In this document: positions 32,601-43,251 of the stretch, piece by piece
Numbering within the stretch: the first letter of the stretch is position 1
How the letters are laid out: every line of letters begins with the position of its first letter
The notes under the pieces: generated by a model
Databases searched by the model: none
The model's input: the letters and a program-made list of their open reading frames with translations, nothing else
Told to the model about the DNA's origin: nothing
Translations under genes and position numbers: made by a program
Assembly (NCBI GenBank): GCA_037693485.1
Contig: CM075345.1
Span: 85,518,001-85,582,000, forward strand
DNA length: 64,000 bases
From: Kitagawia praeruptora
Taxonomy: Eukaryota; Streptophyta; Magnoliopsida; Apiales; Apiaceae
Direction: 5' to 3'

Positions 32601-34274
32601 AAACCGTAAGTCCGTTTCATGCGATCTTTATATCAAAACGAAGCTCATAACATAATCTAGCTAATCATGGCAAAAGTCGAAGCTAATCAGTGAGTTATAC
32701 CTTCTGTCAAATTCGTGTTCTTAAGGTTAACGAAATTTCGGCATTACGACGGCTATAAATCGAATATATCTAAATTCCAAACCCTCCAATAATCAAGGTA
32801 TCCATCCCAAACAACATATACATGATATACCACCATGAACTGAGGCCAAGCAATGCCTTTCCGTTCATCTAAACTATTTTTAACATTTATCAAATCTAAA
32901 TCACAATCATGCTTATAATCATGCTAATATCACATCTTATACTAAAACCCATCAAGAGCATGCAAAATCTCAAGGTAAAGTCTAGGGTTTCAAGTTGTTA
33001 TACCTTCCTTGGAGTATGATCTAGCCTCACTATGCTTGGTATGATCCTTAGAGGTGCTTAAGCTTGCTAAATCAACCATGAAAAACAAGAAAAAACAAGA
33101 TTAGTTCATAGAATCACTATTCACCCTCCTCTTTGATGAATTCTTTCAAAATGGAAACAAAGGTGTTTGGCTTTGAAATTTTTAGGAGATCACTTTTATG
33201 AATTATGGAACTCACCATAAAAATTACAAGGTCAAGTGATGGTTGGAAGCTTGATTTTGGTTTTTGAATTAAGGGTATAGCCGAATGGTGTTCTTGGAGA
33301 GAAAAGAGAAGTGGTTGGCTTGTTCTCTTGCTTGGATGGTGATAGAAATGAATTATTGTGGTGTTAAGATAATATCTTGGATGATAAAGTAGCTTTATTA
33401 AAGGTATGATGCAAGGAATGATGTAATTAGGAGACAAGTGTTGATCATTGGTTGATTTAAGGCTTAACCAAGTAGTTAGCTTGCTAAGTACTAGTTGATC
33501 TCTAATGGTTCTAGTTAGTCTTGTAACTAGAATGGTTACTAGATATTTTCTAGTAGCTTGCACAAGACTCTTGCTCCCTCTGCTTGTTTCTTTGTCCGTT
33601 TATTGCTTAATTCGTTGATCGTTCGAGGGAATAACTCATTCGTTTCTAGTTAGGGTTTTACCGAAAACCTTCTTAATATATATAATATTATTCCTCATCT
33701 TTCTTAATACTTCTCGAATTTAAATTCCTTAATTCCCTTTTATAAATCCTTAAGTCTTGCAGTGTCCAGGGAAATCTCGGAGAAAATAAAAGTGCTCTTT
33801 TTCTGAATCCGACAGCTTTTACATACACTTATTTTCTTCCTGGATCACTAATACGAACTCAGAAATCCGTTCCGAATACCGGATATAACATTATTATAAT
33901 AATATTCCAAATTCCACCAAAATCACTATTCATCACTTATTTTTATTTAATTCCTATAATCAGGAAAATGAACCTGGTTCACTCTCGGGTGCTTCTTAAC
34001 CTTTTTACGGAACCGCTGGACTTATAATAGATATTGATTTGGATGACACAAGAATAATCTTACTTGAAGTAATATACTTATATTCTTAGGAGATAGATCA
34101 TTCTTATCTATGCCGTCAACCAAAAGTATTCTTCATGACATATAAATAATTGAATTCAAATCCGTTCCATTCATTTAATAGATCTTCGTTACATCGCAGT
34201 CATAACCACTATTCATTCCCACATTATTACATAATAAAAAGTTTTAAATTCTACAAAAAATCTGGGTTCTTACA
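29613..34274 (-). repeat. Tekay-like 5' LTR (element sense)
   Basis: 4662 bp. Adjacent to the PBS, so this LTR should hold the active promoter, which I did not pinpoint. It differs from the partner LTR by about 13 substitutions. Confidence 0.92.
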
Positions 34275-34279
34275 ACCAT

Positions 34280-34586
34280 CGCATGTTTTAATCGAAGGCT
34301 GCAACTCTAAGTGAAGTAGATAATGAAACTAGGATTCCATGTTTATTCTCATATAAGTAATTTGATTTTAATTCTTGTCAATTAGTTAATCTTTAATTTT
34401 ATAATTTGCATCTTAGCTTAATTTAGGTAATCAAAACCATATTTGTTATTTTTCTTAGCAGTGAATTAAAACCGTACATTATTGCATAGACGTATTTTCT
34501 GACTAAAACTTAACCAAGATCTCTGTGGAACGAACTTTAATTGTATTACTTGTGACTACGTGCGCTTGCGTGAGTTTAGCATAACA
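34280..34586 (+). repeat. Athila A 3' LTR, second part
   Basis: Continues the LTR interrupted at 18696; matches 8400-8703 and ends ATAACA, followed by the AAAAT duplication. Confidence 0.9.
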
Positions 34587-34591
34587 AAAAT

Positions 34592-36189
34592 ATGCATGGC
34601 TGAAGCAACGAGGGGTTAGGATATTTCATACCGAGATCAGAACAGATACAAATACACACATCATAGGGTACCAAATATGTGTAACAAATCGTATAACGTG
34701 TACGGCATATACAACGTCACCGCCAAATCAAATCACAAATCAAATCAAAATCTGGGTGCACCCACGTATCCTGAAACAAATATCAAAATGCGCAAAAGCT
34801 CGCCACCTGAGCTATCAGAAGGATACGCCGTGACCAATCACACTACCACGGAAGTGTCATGTCATTGGTGCCGCAATGACATGGCTGTAGTACCCCTACA
34901 GCTGGTTAACTCGGTATACCCTATATCGCTAAGGGTTCAAATAAAATATTTCGCAAAACTTTTAAAATCACATGAACAAGATATTTTCAATATTTCCAGC
35001 TGATATAAAATGTACGCAATATCAGAAGAATCACAGAAACAGATATTTAAATAATTCGAAACAGATTTAAAAACATTTTTCAAGGTCAAAATAAATTTTT
35101 AGAATCAAAATGATTTAAAATCAAATGATCAGATATGTGGTCAAAATGAACTTCATTTAAATATTCTTAAGAAGAGTAGCGCTGAATAAAAAAGAGAAAG
35201 AATCCGTACCTCGAAAATATCGATCTCAAACACTAACGAAATTCACAAACAATCCGCTAAATTTCCGATCCCCGATCTAAAATCAAAATTATAATTTACA
35301 ATTAAAATACAATATTTTATATTTAATTAATAAATACATTATTATTTAGTGTACATGAGTTAACTGACCATTACACTCCCCTATATCAATTCCTTAGAGA
35401 TTCTGACATTTCTTTCGTAATTATCTTAACACTAAATTAATTTATTAATCACAACTTAATAATTAACTAAACCGATGGCATCCATTTTAAACAATCTCAT
35501 CTTTGTTTTAATCCGCCTGGACACACGCACATGACATCTAATCTAACAAGTTAATAAATATTAACATGACAAGCATGACTTGTACCAGTGTATGATCCTG
35601 TTTATCCCATTTACATGAACTAACATTACATATATACATCAAAATTAGTTAACCACCAGGAGGCACCAATTTACCGACCAACAACTTGTAGCCATGACAA
35701 CATGGAAAATTATAAAGTCTAAATACCTACATTTAATGCTACAGAACACCTAAATCATCTATGCACACATAATAGTAATAATGTTAAAAATGGGACACCA
35801 TTATAAAGTTTAAACAATTAAACTATGGCTTGATATTCTAGTCTCTATAATTCAACGAGTGACCGTATATGCATATCATTACATGCTTGATTTTAAAAGT
35901 TTAGAAGCCGAAACCCACCTCTGTTTCGCTATGCTTCTTCTTTTTTTCTGGACTCTCTATCTCTACCTTTCTCTCCGCAGCCTCTATTTTAGGGTTTGTA
36001 TTATTAGCTCTCGTGTGTTTACCGTGTGTGTTAGTATATACTCATCTAAATATCCTACAACTTTTACAATTAAATAAACACTTAATATCAATCCTTTTTC
36101 TAATCTAATTAAACAATATTTTTAACCACTTATTCTAATTCTATTATTATTATTATTATTATTATTATTTAAAAATAACGTATATTATA
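34592..36189 (-). repeat. Right part of the split solo LTR
   Basis: Non-coding, AT-rich, ends with an (ATT)n run at 36142-36170 and then CTATG. Small open frames only, none recognised. Confidence 0.6.
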
Positions 36190-36194
36190 CTATG

Positions 36195-38217
36195 TCCCTA
36201 ACTTATTCATCTAACAACCCTTGTAGGTGAACAAAAATGAGACATCTCACTCATCGTTAGATACATCTCTCACAACTTGCGAAGATTGGTGAGTTCAAGA
36301 CGAAAAACAATCTATTCTACCTGTGAAAACTATTCTTACTTTCCTTGTCAACAAGTCATTGACTTAGCATCCAATATGCTATTTCTACAGTGCAGAAGAC
36401 ATCATATCTATATTTTTAAAATCTTTTAAATAAAATTAACAACATAAGTAGATTATTCGATTTTATAATCTTAACACCAAATGAATCGGGTCTTTATTCA
36501 TTGGCGGCTCCCACTATTTTATCTAAATTATATAACCCTCTATATGTATAACTAAGCATTGATCACAATGCTAGTGAGAATAGGGATCCTACTTCCCATC
36601 ACACAACCCCGGCTGTGGCATGAAACGCCATGTGATGTTCCATAGGCAGACAACTCTTGTCAATTACATCTAATGTCATTCCCTAATAAAACTTTAGCCT
36701 CTTGAATCATTGAGTCACAGCTGTGGCATGACAAACTCAATATTCTAAGTCAAGTCAAACCCAACATCTCGTTCAAATTAAATCAGATTTCAATAGCCCA
36801 CGATTGTGGCACGTAACGACCATTGAACTCTAATTAATTCACGCATCTAATGTAATAGACCAGTACCCCCTATTTTAGAAACAAAGCCCTCGGCTGTAGC
36901 ACGAAACGACAATGCCCTAAAATAAGAACCACTTTCTACCATGTTGGAAGGCTATGACCGACACAAGCCCGTTGTGCCCTTGGCCATTTAATTACTTGAT
37001 ATTTAATGAAAGAGGGTTTTTATTTTACTAAGGTTACGAAACATTTTCATATGAACCTATAAGTCTAACGTGTTTTAAATTTAATAGATAATCTAAATCT
37101 ATAATAAAAACACGACTAATTTCAATATTAAATCAAGTCAGAACCAACATCTCGTACAATCAAATCAGATTCCAATAGCCCACGGCTGTAGCACGTAACG
37201 ACCACTGAAATCTAATTTTTATACACATCTAATGTAATAGACAAGTACTTTCATGTTGATCGATAACAAAGCCCTCGGTTGTAACACGAAACGACAATGC
37301 ATCGAAAACAAGAAACATTTTCTATCATGTTGGAAGACCATAACCGACACAAAACCTTTTGTGTCTTTGGCCAATTACAACTTGACTTATTTAATATTAG
37401 AGGGATTATATTATGTTACAATCATAATCATATTATAAAGAGATTCTTCCTTTTAAATTAAATATTTCAAATCAATAATCGATAATTGGATAATTCCTAT
37501 ATCGGGGGGAGCATTGTCAAGAGGCGTCACTTAATACCCCTTTCTTACAGATCGAAATCTGTTTTTGACAAAATCATCCTTTCTCTCAATATTGAAAATT
37601 CATATATAATTACGTGTTTCACAAACACAAGAATCTCATGATTGTATTCATAATATTAATATTAAACTTGTGAAACAATTTCAAAAATCCTAAATCGTCT
37701 AAACTACGCCTTATGTCGATTTAAGTTCACCTAAATCTATCATCGCATGATAAACATAGGCATATATCACATGTATAAACATAAAGGATCATAAAGGTAG
37801 GCATGTTATAACATATAACACAATTATATACATCCATATGTATCACTAATTGCATTAAAAGTAGTTAAACATTTAAAAAAACATGCTTTAAAATACTTTT
37901 AAAGCAATTAAATAGTTCAAAACTATTTTTTATAAAAAATATTTGACCACACCATCAGATCCGTCTCGAAAAAACGAATCCAACAATATATTGCACGCCC
38001 CAAACGGAGTCTCCAAACTCTGGGAAAAGCCAAAAGAAGAAAACGAATTGGTGCTCACGTTAGGAACGATCAGTCATGCATTTCCAAAATGCGTTACAAC
38101 CTTTAACGCATTCAAAAGTAGCGTTACACATCCTAAAACACATTCAACAGATGCGTTACATACCCTGAGCCGGTCCTGCATCATACTGACGTCACGATGA
38201 CATCACTCCATGACCGA
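36195..38217 (-). other. Internal copia sequence with leader repeats
   Basis: Non-coding. Contains a diverged tandem duplication of about 370 bp (about 36767-37138 and 37139-37500), each with CGGCTGTAGCACGAAACGAC-like and CACGTAACGACCA-like motifs; further copies of the motif lie at about 36610 and 36719. By position it is gag/5' leader of the copia element. No ORF identified. Confidence 0.55.
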
Positions 38218-39463
38218 TGTTAGTAGTATTTTTGTGTGTTCGTTCACAGGGAAGGACTAAATTTAATACAAAGTTCAGGTTTCTTATCTCTTTTCGTCTA
38301 GAAGTGTGTGAGAAGAATTTTGGGTTTGTGTATTAACTAAATTAATTAAAAACTAATTATAAGCACTAAGAATTGATTTTAAACTGAGATTCAAATATAT
38401 GGGAAAACAATCTAAGAACTGGGGTTCTTCACTTGGTCTCAATACATGCTCAATATTAATGTGATATCTGTGTTCCTACCTTGCTGAAAACAATTCTTCT
38501 AAAGTTATACTGTACCCTCCCAGGTTACAATATAGTGCCTACAGCTACACCCTAATTGTCACTCCCGTGATACAATCAAAGTATATCTATAAACTGTTAA
38601 GTGCCAAGAATTATATGTCTCACAATTCTCCAATTAATCTCCCGATCTAATATTCAAATTATGTCTGTTAAATCATGTACTAAGATTGCAACTTCTCTCC
38701 CAAGCTTATTACAATCCCTAGAATACAATCAAAAGTTAGCTACTCTTCTAATTGTGTTAAGATCTCATTAACAGATCAGCAAAGCAGAAAATCACATAAT
38801 CAAACATGCATGAATACCAAGGAATACTACCCAATCCTCAGATTAGAGAATTAGTTACGCATATTTAATAAAGAAAACATAATAATAATGATAATGAATG
38901 AATACATAATATTAAAGAAAGAATTGAAGATCGAAAGTACCTTGATACGATTAAAAGCTATGAATTGTTATGATTTACAATGGTAGGATGTGTTTAAATA
39001 GGCTCTACAAATCTTGCCTAGCAAGAAATTGCCTACTATTACAATTAGGATTTAAAGAAGGTACCCAAAACTGCCCAGAATACAATTAGAATTAGAAAAA
39101 GGGCAAAACAGTAAATTCCAAGCCTTATTTAATAAGAACACGTGCGCGATTTAATTCAGAATATTTCTTGCACTTGTTTCCTATCCCAGGTTGTAGAAAA
39201 TCTCTCAAGCTTCGCGTGGGCAGTAAGATTGCTGAAAACGGACTTCTAGAACTCCAGATATGGCCAAAACAGTATAAGCTGCGCAGCCTTCCCGGAAAAT
39301 CCGAATTTTAATCAATTAAATCTCCAAAAACGACAAAAGCTTAGATATTCTTGGAAACCTGCACAACTACACAAAACACATCAAAACTACACAAACTTGA
39401 GTCCAAAACAATCAATTTAAGCCGATATAGAATGTTCCAAGTGGATATAAAATCCACTTATCA
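38218..39463 (-). repeat. Athila B 3' LTR
   Basis: 1246 bp, same length as its partner. On the minus strand it begins TGATAAGTGGATTTTATATCC, almost the same start as Athila A. Confidence 0.92.
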
Positions 39464-39477
39464 AACACCCCCAAACT
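39464..39477 (-). promoter_or_regulatory. Athila B polypurine tract
   Basis: Minus strand AAGTTTGGGGGTGTT region abutting the LTR start TGATAAG. Confidence 0.75.
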
Positions 39478-39484
39478 TAAACCG

Positions 39485-40293
39485 ATGCTTGTCCTCAAGC
39501 ATAAACAATTATAACTACCTAATTAGTACCACTTCCGTAGGTGATCACGATTGCATTTGGCATATGCAACAAGCCCTTTAAATCCCTAGGCAGCCCTAGT
39601 GGACGAGTAAGGTCTCGTGAGGGTCTATAGCGAATGTACCCACAAAATCCATTTAACCTAATGCAATGCAATGCATGAATGCAACTAAATGAAAATGCAA
39701 TTAATCTAGCCTACCATACCTTCAAATCCTCTCATGCCATATCAACTTAAGAATCAAAGTAAACACGCAGTGTCTTGGTGTCGAAAGTGCAAGTATTCAC
39801 ATAGTCTACTCAATGAACATGCATAAGTTTTCACAAGTCCATGTCAAGTGTAAGAATAAGTTAGTAAACATGCTAAACCTACAAGAGTACATCTTTGAGA
39901 CAAAACTCGGGATCTCATACGCAAAAACAAGCAAACACTCACAATCCACTCACAAAAGAATATTCACTCAAGATCAAGGGTAAGTGTATCACTCAATTCC
40001 AACAAAATCATAAACATGCTTGACATTTGGTATCAATCTAACTCTTAACACAACATACATCAATGACGATAATCAAAAGGTCTTTAATTGGGTTGTAACG
40101 TGGCTAGGGACAAGGTATGTCAAATAAGCCAAAAACAGGTGAAGTGTCAAAAGCTAGTAAGTACCATAATAAATCGTACACAACACCGTATTTTCCTCCC
40201 ACATAAATTTTACTAAGAACACTCGACTAGTCGACTAAAGTAGGATCATAACAAACACAAACATGCTCTCATAATATTTTTTTTCTTTTTTCT

Positions 40294-40332
<39 letters not shown>

Positions 40333-41313
40333 TCTTTTTTTTTTCTTTTTTTTTTCTTTTTTTTTTCGAGAGCTAAATAAAACAATAATATAAACAATAA
40401 CAATGATCCCACAATTTATTACATATGCCGACTATCAAGTAAACAAACAAACCTAATTTCAATATTTTCCCCAAAAGTATGACCAACAATAAACCCCTCC
40501 TTGCACACCTTATTACTCCCTTAAGCACTTTACTAGCCTTTGACAATGTGGGTTCAAATTAATGTAAGGCCAATACAAGAAAAAGGTCTAGGCAAGTAAT
40601 GTGGTATGTCACCGAAAAATAGGATTAAGCTCAATGGGTTAACTAATTGATCATGTAAACATGGTGTGGTAATATGGGAAAATATACGGTTATTCCTAAT
40701 TGCCTTTATCATTTTAATCGTCAAATAATGTCATGCGTTTCAAGAAAGACCTCAAACAACTGCTAGCAATGCAAACAATCCGTGGACACTCAAGCAAACG
40801 AATAAATTGCAAAAAAATATGCAATATGGCTCAAAAACTCACTTGGTGGAAAAACATACTCAATCCCAAGCAAAAATCTCTCTAACGCACCGACTTGTAT
40901 TCAAAGCATGCAAACTAAATCATCTTGCACATATTCATGTCCTTCTAATTACTTACAACATTCAATAAGTCTACTAGCTTCAACTTACTAGTGTATGTGT
41001 GTGCACAAGAACAAAGCATATCACTTCTCAATCAAAAGCGTCAACAACACAAAATTCCTATCAAGCATGGGTGCAAATGCAAACTATTATGAACTCACAT
41101 GATATACGAACATAAAAACAGAATGTCCTATATGAAACAAACGTAGATAACACAAACATAAATGCATAATTTACTACTACTAATATGCAAAGCATGAAAT
41201 CCTACATGAACACATAATACAACAACTACATATCCCTCAAACCACCCCCAAACTTAAAATATTCAATGTCCGCATTGAATGGAAGTAAATACAAGGGATA
41301 GCAGAAAACATAC
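39485..41313 (-). other. Athila B 3' non-coding region with conserved hairpins
   Basis: Non-coding counterpart of 15972-17380. It holds the PPT-proximal hairpin (39485-39502), the TTGCATTTGGCATATGCAA stem (39551-39569) in a block nearly identical to Athila A (39526-39690), a pyrimidine tract (40274-40366), and another polypurine-like motif at about 41244. Confidence 0.65.
40274..40366. repeat. Poly-T/C tract, period about 10
   Basis: Runs of eight to nine T separated by single C, repeated about eight times. The corresponding place in Athila A has a short A/G-rich tract (16610-16647). Confidence 0.8.
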
Positions 41314-42390
41314 CTACTCGTCCTCCTCCTCGGAGGAATCAGAATCTGGTGGAGGATATTGCGTACGAGCTCCATAGACTGGCCACCTTGCCTGAATACC
41401 CGCATCTCTCAAAACTATAGCCATATCTTGAGCATACTCTCGGTTACAAGCATGTATAGCATCCATCCGCCTGTACAAACGCCTAAAGTGGGCATCTAAA
41501 ACTCTCGGTACTCTTGAACCCCATGGCTGAGCGCCCGCTCCATGACCACTAGCACCAACATCATCAACAATATAACCAAGCCCCCTCGGATGTGGAACCC
41601 CACCTTGCCAGTCAGGCATTCGATCAATAGACACATCAGTAATGGTAGCCAAAGGTGACTGCAACTCCTCATCCGCACCCCATATAACACCACTATCCCT
41701 ACACAAACCAGCTATAATAGAAGCATGGGGCATTGATGACAGTGCATTAGACTTTAAAAACCTGACAATATTCTGATAAACAATATAACCAACATCAATG
41801 TATTTTCCCTTTAGAATGCCCCAAAGAAGAATCGCTCTATCAGCTGTTACCTCACCCGTATGAGAAGTAGGCATAATATTCGCACAGATAAATAAATACC
41901 ATGCTCGTGCAAACTTATTCATCGCAGAAGACAGAAAATTAATCGGCTCAGTAGTTCCCAATTTATACTTCCAAACTATACCAGGAACACATAACTCACG
42001 AACAATCGCCTCCATATCCACATCCTTACTAGTCTTCCTTGCCCAATCTTCATCCCCCACAAGCTTAGGTGGTTGCCCCAAAATTGCACGAATAGCATCA
42101 ATACTATAATCCACCTGTTTACCTCGAACCATACACACCTCATCCGGCTCACCTTTAGCATTAGCATAAAACTCCCTAACAATATTCACCGGAACCGGAG
42201 CAGGTGCCTTACAAATATCTCCCCAACGTAACTCACTAATCACATCAACCAACCCATAGTGACGAATTGGCAAAAATCCTCTTTCTTTCGCCACTGACCT
42301 TGACAACAACCGATTATACTCAACCTCCGCATCCGGAGAAGAAAATCTCTCCACCCTAATAGAACCACCCCTCATTCGCTTAGGCGCCAT
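41314..42390 (-). CDS. Athila B third ORF, plant-transposon-protein family, intact
   Basis: Likely start MAPKRMRG at 42390; the frame is open 12 codons further to 42426. Blocks shared with Athila A: MAPKR start, SVAKERGFLPI, NIVREFYANAK, a KFARAWYLFICANIMPTSHT region, DRAILLWGILKGKYIDVGYI, GGVPHPRGLGY. The C-terminus is acidic (PPPDSDSSEEEDE). It lies between pol and the 3' LTR, where Athila elements carry an env-like ORF, but I see no signal peptide, membrane anchor or furin-type site. It resembles the putative plant transposon protein domain (from memory). Two diverged relatives keep about 370 codons and the same blocks, which argues for a function in the element. Confidence 0.75.
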   Translation of the reverse strand: MAPKRMRGGSIRVERFSSPDAEVEYNRLLSRSVAKERGFLPIRHYGLVDVISELRWGDICKAPAPVPVNIVREFYANAKGEPDEVCMVRGKQVDYSIDAIRAILGQPPKLVGDEDWARKTSKDVDMEAIVRELCVPGIVWKYKLGTTEPINFLSSAMNKFARAWYLFICANIMPTSHTGEVTADRAILLWGILKGKYIDVGYIVYQNIVRFLKSNALSSMPHASIIAGLCRDSGVIWGADEELQSPLATITDVSIDRMPDWQGGVPHPRGLGYIVDDVGASGHGAGAQPWGSRVPRVLDAHFRRLYRRMDAIHACNREYAQDMAIVLRDAGIQARWPVYGARTQYPPPDSDSSEEEDE

Positions 42391-42426
42391 AATAATCAAA
42401 ACCCCACTCAACAATAGCACCACCAA

Positions 42427-43197
42427 CTACCACCAAGAAATATCCCACCAAAAACCACCAAGCAAAATCACACCAAAAATACCCAAGTAACAAGAATAAT
42501 ACAAAACCCCCAATTTACAAGAACACAAATCCGTAATAAAAAATAAAATAGAGAAAAGAAATCCCACTACGAATCAAAGAGGTGAACTTGTACTAATTTT
42601 CCCCCAAACTTGAATTTTTAAGAGATGTAGAGGAGGAAGATAATGAATCGGGTGTGTATGGATGGGTATATATAGGCCATGGAGTGATAGGATGAATATA
42701 AGAATTTTAATGTGAAAAGGAAAAAATTTAGGTGGAATTTGGAATTTGATATAGGATAGAAAAAATATTTAATGAATAAAAGAAAAGGAATTAGAAAAGA
42801 AATAGGAATTTGAAATTTTTTAGGAGAAATGAGGGGTTTTGGAATTAAAATAGGAAAAGATTTAGGGGAAATAGGGGTATAAATAGAATTGAGGGTAGAA
42901 TATATTTTTTTTATATATATATAACAGCTGAAACACAAAGAGAATCGGACAACACTGCTAAACTGCAATCTGCGGCCGCGTGAAGCAACCTGCACAAGCA
43001 CCAGACGCGCAAGTACAGCCTGCGCAATAGCCATGCAGGCTGCCCCAAGAACAGTAATGCAAGCGCAGCCTGCGTTACACAGAGGCAGACTGCGGGAACA
43101 GCAGAAACGCAGGTGCAGCCTGCGTTACAGGGCTGCAACCTGCTCAAAAATTCGATTTTTTTTTCTGAATAGATTTTTTTTTTTTCACACTAATGCG
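42427..43197 (-). other. Leader between pol and third ORF of Athila B
   Basis: Non-coding, with a polypurine-like motif near 42602 and a 50-bp tandem repeat (see separate entry). Counterpart of 14281-14858 in Athila A. Confidence 0.55.
43011..43145. repeat. 50-bp tandem repeat
   Basis: GCAGCCTGCGTTACA-type cores recur at 43011, 43061 and 43111, exactly 50 bp apart, in a GC-richer patch. Weaker copies precede them from about 42961. Confidence 0.65.
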
Positions 43198-43244
43198 TGG
43201 GTTGCCTCCCACGAAGCGCTTCTTTAACGTCAATAGCTTGACGT
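43198..43244 (-). promoter_or_regulatory. Conserved triple-palindrome element after pol (Athila B)
   Basis: Minus strand order ACGTCA/TGACGT (43227-43232 with 43239-43244), AAGCGCTT (43214-43221), TGGGAGGCAACCCA (43198-43211). Same three motifs, order and spacing as 14234-14280 in Athila A. Confidence 0.7.
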
Positions 43245-43251
43245 TACTTCC

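Larger units (their letters stand above)
18697..34274 (-). mobile_element. Tekay-like chromovirus (Ty3/gypsy), young, minus strand
   Basis: LTRs 18697-23359 and 29613-34274 (4663 and 4662 bp) start TGTAACACC and end TTACA on the plus strand. Target duplication ACCAT at 18692-18696 and 34275-34279; removing the element restores the Athila A LTR seen at 8386-8400. PBS for initiator-Met tRNA at 29597-29608 and PPT at 23360-23373, both minus. An intact gag-pol with chromodomain and an extra ORF upstream of gag. I counted 13 substitutions and one 1-bp indel between the LTRs by eye (about 0.3%), the lowest in the window. Length 15.6 kb. It looks competent for movement by sequence. Confidence 0.93.
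7134..34586 (+). mobile_element. Athila-type Ty3/gypsy element A (plus strand)
   Basis: LTRs start TGATAAGTGG and end ATAACA: 7134-8703, and 17394-18696 joined to 34280-34586 (the second LTR is split by the Tekay-like element). Target duplication AAAAT at 7129-7133 and 34587-34591. PBS TGGCGCCGCTGCCGGGGA (8710-8727), polypurine tract at 17381-17393. Order: LTR, gag, protease-RT-RNase H, integrase, a third ORF, a long 3' untranslated part, LTR. Without the nested insertion it is about 11.9 kb, normal for Athila. Three in-frame stops break its coding frames, so it is probably non-autonomous now. Confidence 0.92.
6743..36189 (-). mobile_element. Solo LTR of a TGTAACACC gypsy family, split by the Athila stack
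   Basis: Starts TGTAACACC at 6743 and, after removing the Athila insertion (7134-34591), ends at 36189 after an (ATT)n run. The 5-bp repeat CTATG flanks it (6738-6742 and 36190-36194), and the copia sequence reads through once it is removed. The combined length is about 1.99 kb. The right end is TA instead of CA, which one C-to-T change would explain. No PBS, PPT or coding sequence adjoins it, so it is a solo LTR left by recombination. Orientation is inferred from analogy with the Tekay-like LTRs, which begin the same way. Confidence 0.65.

Noticed and set aside
40274..40366. T/C tract as a possible regulatory repeat
   Set aside because: Simple low-complexity tract, prone to assembly error in length; no independent sign of function.
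42618..43034. 138-codon minus-strand open frame with hydrophobic stretches
   Set aside because: Runs over AT-rich leader between pol and the third ORF of Athila B; Ile/Leu/Phe/Ser-rich by composition, no counterpart in Athila A.
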